Assembly (NCBI GenBank): GCA_019925095.2 | Contig: CM034415.1 | Span: 12,010,833 to 12,074,832 of the forward strand | Origin: Dendrolimus kikuchii | Taxonomy: Eukaryota; Arthropoda; Insecta; Lepidoptera; Lasiocampidae | Direction: 5' to 3' | DNA length: 64,000 bases | In this document: positions 43,001-52,000 of the stretch, piece by piece | Numbering within the stretch: position 1 is the first letter of the stretch | How the letters are laid out: every line of letters starts with the position of its first letter | Notes under the pieces: generated by a model | The model's input: only the letters and a program-made list of their open reading frames with translations | What the model was told of the DNA's origin: nothing | The model's database searches: none | Translations under genes and position numbers: made by a program

Positions 43001-46000
43001 CAGCTCTTCCAATTTCTTCAGGGGGATGAAGAGGTCGACGGCGATATTCGTCAGTTGGTTCTCACTGAGATCTAATCTGATCATCTCTGTCTGGTCCCTG
43101 AACACCTCGGGATGAAGGCGTTCTATTCTGTTGTTTTTCAACGTCAACTTCTGTATGGCCTTGGAGCCCTGGAAGACGGTACTCGGGAGCTCTTGAAGGC
43201 GACACTCCTTCAGTATCACGTAGCGGAGGGACTTTATGTCCGCGAAGGCCCTCGGGTCTAAAATCAACGGCTCCGAGCTCGATATCTGTATCTAAGTTTA
43301 ATAAACGATTTAGAGGCATTATATTATTCCTCGTTGACAATAACTGGACTTACAGGGTTACCTACCCCCACAAATTAACATAACTTATATCATGTAATAA
43401 AACACGCTATAAGTAAAGAAATACCTAGTATAATGACAGCTCATAATCGTCGGAACGGACAGTACCAGGCCACTCAGAAAGTATTGCGAAAAAAGTTTTT
43501 ATGTACGAAACACTGGCCAGTTATAACAAATTTTAAAAATATGATTATTTATAACTAAAAAAGTCCAATTACGTACGTTCCAATTTCAAAATTCCCTCCA
43601 CATTGTTTGCAAGCTAATTTAAACTATCGTGTAATCGTACGATTGACTTCAAATGGCATTCATGGAGGAAGGCTCTTCTAAGGCCACCGCGTATCGTTGG
43701 TATGACGAAGAGCGGTCGACTTACTTGGAGGACGAAGAAAGAAGTGGTCGGCTTTGACGGCTGTTACAATACAATAGGCGAGTTACGTATCAAGAGATTT
43801 AGCACGTAATGCAGATTGGATCGGGAAGCCTTCACGAGATTCTACGGGTGCATCTTCGCGTGAGGAAGATAGTGCTGGGTGCCGTGTGATATGATAAAAT
43901 AAATTTGAAGCAAGCTCGTCTCGGCGTGTCTACGACATCGTTACAGGTGATGAGTCCTGCATTTATCAACACGATCCAGAAACGAAGCGTCAGTCGACGG
44001 TTTGGGTGTTTCAAAACGAATCAACGCCTATCAAAGTGAAGCGATCTAGAAGCGGGGGGAAGACTGGCTACTTGGTGTCAATACCTTTACGGAACGAAAG
44101 AAGCATCAACGCTGAATGGCATACTACTAAATGCTGGGCAGAAGTATTCTCTGTTGTGAGCAACAAACGCCCAAACACAGGGCTCCGCGGGATATTGCTC
44201 CACCACGACAACGCGCCTGCCCATACTGCGCTCAAACTGAGGCACTTCCTGGACAGCACGCCGGTCAAACTCTTGGGTCACCCTCCTTAAAGCCTTTGCC
44301 TAGCACCGTGTGACTTCTTTTTATTCCCGAAATTAAAAAATCGGCTCAAAGGGATACAACTTTCGTCGACGGAAGATGCGCTGTCAGCGTTCGAGCGAAC
44401 TGTAAATGAGGTGTCTGCGGCGGACTGGAGAAAGTTTTTCTAAAACTGATTCAGACGCATGAAACTTTGTATAGTGGAGGTACTTTGACAAGATTTAATA
44501 AAAAAATATTTACATATAGAACACTTTTTTATTTTTGCAAAACTTTCTGAGTGCCCTACGTATACCCGCCACGCTTGTCCATAGCGGCTTGGCAGGTTCG
44601 ACACATCGATTATCGATCTGCAGGTTTCATCGCGATGTTTTCCTCCGCCGTTGTTAGCACGTGGTAATGAATGAATGAATGAGCATTGATTATTAATAAT
44701 TTGATATTGGTTATTAACAATTTCATAAAATAAAGTGTATTTATTACACATATCTGTCTACTCGCCAAGATCATAGACTATTCTATAGAGCCAGTGCTCC
44801 TTATTTTGTTTTAAGCGAGCTTGCTTACAGTTGAGACACCAAAAGCGTCCCAACTGTGGCGCCATCTCTTATTTCATTACTGTAAACTACAGTCTCATTG
44901 CAGTTACTACACATCAATGTATTATTACATAATCGATTAAATATCACGCTAGAGGTCGCTACGACATTTACAAAATTCGCTAACATTTTTTTAATCAAAA
45001 TCCGGCTTTTGATATTATGTGACGAAATATAACCTAACCTCAAAATCATAGAAAGTCGTTTGAAATCGAGAGAATTAACTAGTCACTTATGCACATTGAT
45101 ATTTTGAGCACCTGCTCCTGAAAGCCATTGCGGAATGGAGTATTCACCCCCCAGGACAACGGAGTGGGGGAGCTGGATGATACAGTGGTCGTAGTTTTCA
45201 GACCCAGTTCTGGCAGTATTCTCACCGACATCGAGAGAGGGCGTTAGAGAGGTTATCGGCGTGTACGTCACCAAGGGCTGTACTTCACTAACAAGCATAT
45301 TATAACTATGGCAACGCGAACGAAGTTTACTAATATGCTACAATGACATTACATTTCCTCGCTTCAGATTGGAACCCGCGTCATTCGAATGAACTACTGC
45401 GATATTATTTATGAGAGATATATTATTACTCACTAAGTTTAGATGATCCAAACCCTGGAGGAATCCGTCATAGAGATGCCTGAGGGGGTTCTTTTCGAGG
45501 AAGAGTGTTTCCAACCCTCGGAGGGGGGACAGCGCGCCCCCCCGCAGCACCGAGATCCGATTTTTAGTCAAATCCACTTTACGGACCTTTTCCAGACCTG
45601 CCGCCAACAGCATCATACAAATCAATATTCAATCACTTATTAACATAATTTTTTTGAGAGGAGAGAGAGAGGAGAGGGATGGTTCCCGAGAACGTGACAG
45701 CAAGTGGATGCAGCATACGTACCCGCGAAGGTGTCGTTGTTTATGTCCACGATGGCGTTATTCCAGAGCAAGAGCCTGTCTAAGGAGGAGAGGCCCCTGA
45801 AGGAGCCCGGGGGCAAGTCGGAGATGGAGTCAGCCAGCAGTTCCAAGTATTCAAGCAACGGTGCCTGCCGATTCAATATTTCACACATTTCAAAATACAT
45901 TCCAAAACAATGTAACGTTACACTTGCACCATTAAAAAAAAACATAGACATAGCTAATGACAGTACTAATGTCAAACTATGTACTGTCAAGAGAGTTTAA

Positions 46001-49000
46001 AAAAAAAGCTGTGACGGTGGTTAAGTTTCGCTCTCGCTCGAAATTCAAAAATATCAGCTGTTCATAATTCCTTTATAAATATGAGAGTTTTTGGCGGGAA
46101 CTGAAAGGAGACGTTGTGCTGTGCAGTTTATTTTCTTAAAATGTGTAAAATTACTCTGAAATGAACAATAGTTGTAGGATATTGATAGTTTTTGAGTAGT
46201 AATTATGTGTTTTTGCGAGAAATGTGAACTTTATAGTCAAATGTGGCCTTTCGAGTTTTCACAAGAACTCCGTTGAATGGCGTTAGTTGCAGCCTACAAT
46301 ACAACTGCGCGACTATTATACGAAGACTTAAACATCAGAATTGGCTGTATGGACTAAAGATTCCTTTGCCTGCCTTTGTGGTGAATACAACTACTATTAC
46401 TACTCCTTTATAAATATTATTCCATACGTTTCAAAACTTCCTTTAACGTCATTGAATCAAGTACGTGTCCCCGCTGGGGTGAGTTGCTGTCCATAGATGT
46501 AAAATGTAACTATACTACTTATTCTTCGTTATCTAATTCTAATACCAAGGCTACCCTTACTTTACATAAGAAAACATAATAAAACTACGTTTTAACGGTT
46601 TTAAGCGCGAAAATTTATTTGGTTTTGGTTATTCTGACGTTTCGGCCGCTTTTCAGTTGCCGTGATCACGGAAGACAAAGATGACAATTGTCAACGAGTA
46701 TTGTTAATTTTTAATTTAGCCTACCACCAACTTGTTCATTTTAATTATTTTGTTTATGGTTATTAGTTACTCTATGAGAGCCAAATCTAATTTACCACCG
46801 CTTCACAACATGTTATGGCATGAAGAGAAGAAGCGGCGCAAGAAACTCTTCAGCAAACATGCCTAGCTCTAAAATTTTATATAATATTGAAATGGGTGGA
46901 AGGAAAAATAAAAGAATTTATCAGTCAAATTGGTTTGTGTTCCGTTGCACGCAGAAAGAGCTCACAGTGTCTTGAGGTCTAGCAGCTGGTTTTTGCTGGG
47001 TTTGGGTGTTAATAATTTTGATGATCGGATCCCAAACATGTGGTGCTTGCCAACCATCTCCTCTATTGAAATTTCGGTGTTTTTTGATTTCAATAGCCTC
47101 ACGCATCATTCTAGGCGTGAAACGATTCTTTTTCGCGAGGATTTGTGGGTTGTCGAGTCTGATATAGTGGTTGGATTTATCCAGCGTGTGTTCACTGATC
47201 GCAGACTTCGTAGACCTTGTGTGTTTCATATCAGCAATGTGTTCTTTTATCCGTGTTTTTATGCTCCTCTTTGTTGGCCCGATGTATGATAATCCACACT
47301 CACAATTGAGCTTGTAGACACCTGCATCCTGGAGTGGGATATTGCATTTCACAGGTCTCAAAAATTGGGTTATCTTTTGATTGAAGCTCTCCTGAAGATG
47401 TGACCAATTCTGTCTGTGACCCTTGTGATGTAGGGTAGGGTAGCAGGGCACCGCTCAACTGAAGGTGGTTTGGGGCCTTTGTGACGTTGGTGTGGTGACA
47501 AGCGATGTGTCTCGCCTATGATATTAGGCTCATCCACCAGCTCTTCGATTTCGGCATTTTTTCGGATCCACCAGTTGCCATCGCTTCCCCGGGTCGGACC
47601 CAGAATCTTTCTTAGGATCTTTCTTTCAGCCACCAACAGCTGTTTTCCTCCTTAAGTCTTAGGGTCCAAGCCTAACATCCGTACAAACTTCAAACAAGTT
47701 ATTTATTTACATGCCTCAAGAAGTGCGTCCTACCCATCATGACATATGGTGCCGAGACATGGACACTGACAGCGGGACTGGTCCACATATTCAAAGTCGC
47801 TCAACGGGCTATGGAGCGAGCTATGTTAGGTGTTTCTTTTAGGGATAAAATCTGAAATGAGGACATCCGTAAGAGAACGAAGGTAACTGACATAGCTCGC
47901 AAAATTAGCAAGTTGAAGTGGCAGTGGGCCGGTCACGTCTGTCGCAGGACCGACGGCCGATGGAGCAAACGAGTCCTGGAGTGGAGACTACGTCTCGGCA
48001 AACGTAGCGTAGGACGCCCTCCAGCCCGGTGGTCTGACGACCTGCGCAAGATCGCCGGCAGGGGCTGGATGAGGAAGACGTTAGGCCGGGATATGTGGCG
48101 CGTACTGGGGGAGGCCTACGTCCAGCAGTGGACTAAGAGTGGCTGAAGAAGAAGAAGATGCCTCAAGATGAAATAATAAGGAAATAGTGGCCGGATTCCA
48201 AGTGCGGACTACACGCCATCTTTCATATACAGATGAACTTTTCAAGGGGGGCCTTCAGGGCCAAATCCTAAACTAAACGAAATAGCTAAAAACACTCGGA
48301 AGTCTCGAGCCCGCTATTGACAAAAATCAAGGTGGTTCATTAGAATTTTTAAAAATCAATTCTTGTCAGCACTCGAGTCACATGATTTTGAAATTAATAA
48401 ATCCCGGATGAAAATCCGTTCATCCGGGAATTACAACAAAAATATTGTTTCATGCCTTTAGCTCCCAAGTATTGGTAAAAAATTCGCCATGAGTACATTT
48501 GTAATTTTACTGTTGTTCAATAAAACTCGAAAAATGCTTAAGACAAAATGCTGAAAATTTGCGTGAATTATTTTTATTTGATAACAAAACGATCCCCATA
48601 GTAAAAGTAGAAAACGCCGCGGGGGCAGTTTTTACTTAAAAATCCTGCTATACCATTTCCGTCACAAAAAATAAGCTTAACGACCTAGTTCTCCCCTTAT
48701 CACATTATGTCACACTGAGTGATATATGATGACGCCTGTGTGTTGAGTGAAGCGTGTATGTTAATGGAGAGAAGGTTAAGTGCGCGTGTTGACACGCCTC
48801 AACATGGGCGTCAACCGGGAGCTCGGAGGCGCAGATACGCGAATGACTTCCCTCCCTAGGGTAATACCGCTTCAGGGGCCGTCATGCATCAAGGGAGCAG
48901 AGGAGTCTTCACCCCTGTCGTCGAAGTGAGTTAGCTCTTCCAGGGGCTTTCTCAGGCACTTATTGCGCTAGGCTCGGCGTGGGCGTAATTACGTTCTAAG

Positions 49001-52000
49001 TCTCATGCCTTTCCGGCCATAAGCGCGGGGCATCGGAGGAGGGTGGTTTTAGTGGGTATTAGCCATTTGGCTCGAGTCTCCAGGCAAGCCGGTTGATTAT
49101 TGTTTGGATTGCCCCTTCTGGGAATGCTTCCATGATCGACTATGGTCTAATCCCTTGCAAAGGACCCGGTATTGTGCGTAAATAGCATTTCCCCCGCCTG
49201 AAAAAAAAAGTTGTATATTGCGGCGTGTACCTGCAACAGTCCCGGTGCGAGGGTCAGTTGAGACCCGGTGATGGTCAACCCTACAAGGCGCGGCAGCAAC
49301 GCGGAGATCTCGTGCAGAATGGGTTTCTGCATGCTTGGAGTAACTGAAATAGAAAGGTTCTTTCATTGAAACTGAACTCCACTGGAGAACATTGTTCAAA
49401 GCCATACTATGTGGGATTCGACGAGCATCTTCAGGCTTCTAGCCAAGCCATGCAATTTATTTTTCAATCAATGTCACTTTTGTTTCTATGTGTGTGTCAT
49501 GTAAAAAACAAAAGACGTAAGGACTGCTGCTGAATCGTGATTCATGATCAAGTATCGTGATTTTATAGATAAAGATCTTAAAGCACCTCATAATCCCACA
49601 TATAATATTGTTACGAGTGCGGGACTCGAATTAAAATGCCGTTGGAATTACTATAGAATTTATTAGAACTATACAAACACGTACCTATAACACAGGTACT
49701 AATATAAGTGGACATAACCAGTACAAACTGCACGATTCAATAACACGCGCAAAGTCCGTCACTATATAGCTCATCGAATGTTCACGTCTTGCTCGTATCG
49801 TAATCCTCGCCTGACTGCCTCACCCCTCCGTTCGATCATTGTTTTATACTAACTTTACGATACAACACTCGACCGCGTGGACTGAATTTTCCCAAGCAAA
49901 CGTAATCTGCACACCTGTGGCCATAAACGAGTACAATAACAATATTTTAAACACAAAGTAAACAAAAGAAGTCCAAACGCGAGAAAGGTAATAAACTGCA
50001 GATGTACATTCACTTAGACAGCGTGTAATAATATGTTTAAAATTAACTGTACTTCCCACTCGTAAGCACATTGTACTCCCCTCCCTGAGTTAGGTTCCGT
50101 TTACCGCGGGGGGCCTTTAGCTTGCTAGGAGAGCAAAGGACCTTCTACCCCCACACAACGAAGTGGGGTGTGTTCTCCCAGGGCATACTCCAGGCACTTT
50201 ATTGCGCTGGATCGGCTGGGCGTAACTGTGTTCTAAATCTCAGCCTTTCCAACACAAACAAAAGCGCAGGGTCGACAGGGAGGAGGGGGTTTTTAGTGGG
50301 TATTTGGGTTGCTCGCTCGTGCAGCAACGCTCGGAGTCTTCCACACTATTCTGTGACGTCGATCGCGGACGGAGCACTGCCAAGAGCATACTATTGCTGC
50401 AGTGTTATCGCCCCCGACCGACGCGTGTCGTTCCCCCAAGCAACGACCCAGTTTGTGCGTAAATCGGTTAAGCATTTTCCCTCGCCTCAAAACAAAAAAA
50501 AATCTATCCTTTTTATGGTCTCATTCGGATGGTAGTCTTTGCGTCACAGCTGTTTCTCAAGAACTACTAATGCTGAATTTCCAAATCTTACATTCTTATC
50601 TGCCTTACTGCTGGTTAAAATTCGACATAAACTGCACACAAATGTAATGAAATTAAATGTACAATTAGAAATTGTTACCAAAGGAACGCATATACTATAC
50701 ATATATATAATTGAAGTGGAACGCAACCTAAGTTACGCAGAAAGTTAAATCTGAGAATGACGGTGGATACAAATATAGTGTTTTGATAAATATTTAGCAT
50801 TAAATAACAATTTTTAATAGTAAGAGAGTGTCGGGGTGATAACTGACTGCTGGTGAATGACTAAGCAGATATACAATGCAAAAGTAGATGGATGCAGAAG
50901 TCGTGGAAGGCCACGACACACCTTCCATGATCAAATTGATCGTGTACTAGCAGAAGGTGATGTCAGCCTTAAGAACAGACGAGCGTGCACGACAAGAGCT
51001 ATGAACGTCAAAGAAGCAAGTGAGGTGTGTAAGAATAAGCCTGAATGGTGCTCTGTTGTTCGTGCCTACCCCGCAAGGGAACTGGCGTGAAGTTATGTAT
51101 GTATGTAATAGGGATTTAAGTGAATGGACTTTGAATGTCGTTTCTTTGTCTTTTCAGGTTAGCTTAGTGTACTTAAGGACTAACATAAACACATCATTTT
51201 TATTCCTTGAATTCTTAAATAATAAAGAGTTGTCTTATACAAATCTAATCCAGCCAGATCATACTCTCAACCTTTCAACGAAAATTGGTTTAAACAACAT
51301 CCGTTGAATGTTTTCAACTTCGAGTTTTTACAATATTTACAATATTTTGATACGATTTGTTTACTTGTAATAAATATATAAGTATGGAAACAATTATATA
51401 ACTAAGAATTCCTATAGTTTCTACTAGAACTCTTAGAACTAAGAATTGTAGTTTCTGTACATACAGTTTTATTGTAAGGTTGGTCTGAAAGAGAGTGTCG
51501 GGGTGAAGGTAAGGAAAGGAATGCTCCGGTGGTTCGGGCATGTGGAAAGAATGCATGATGAAAGAATGAATAAACAGATATACAATGCAAAAGTGGATGG
51601 ATGCAGAAGTCGTGGAAGGCCACGACACACCTTCCATGATCAAAATGATCGTGTACTAGCGGAGGGTGATGTCAGGAGCCTTAAGAACAGACGAGTGTGC
51701 ATGACAAGAGTTATGAATGTCAAAGAAGCAAGTGAGGTGTGTAAGAATGGGCCTAAATGGCGCTCTGTTGTTCGTGCCTACCCCGCAAGGGAACTGGCGT
51801 GAAGTTATGTATGTATGTATGTACAGTTTTATTGTACTTTTCGATGGTCTTCGAGAACTTCTTTCCAAAGGTACCTCATTAATTTCTTATTTATCTTTTT
51901 TTGTATGTTTGTTAAGCGGCATCTCCGTCAATTGTGGACCGATTTTCGAGTTTTGTCCTCTATTCAAAAGAGTATACTCGCAGGATGGTCCCATGCTCAC

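Noticed and set aside
45083..45298. Extra exon of the LRR gene
   Set aside because: No acceptor/donor pair gives phase 0 to 0, which is needed between exons 5 and 6, and the repeat is complete without it.
46930..47289. 119-residue plus-strand protein
   Set aside because: It is the antisense of the Penelope-like GIY-YIG frame.
50122..50535. 137-residue protein gene
   Set aside because: It lies within the family C poly(A) retroposon and its counterpart at 5.6 kb has a different frame.
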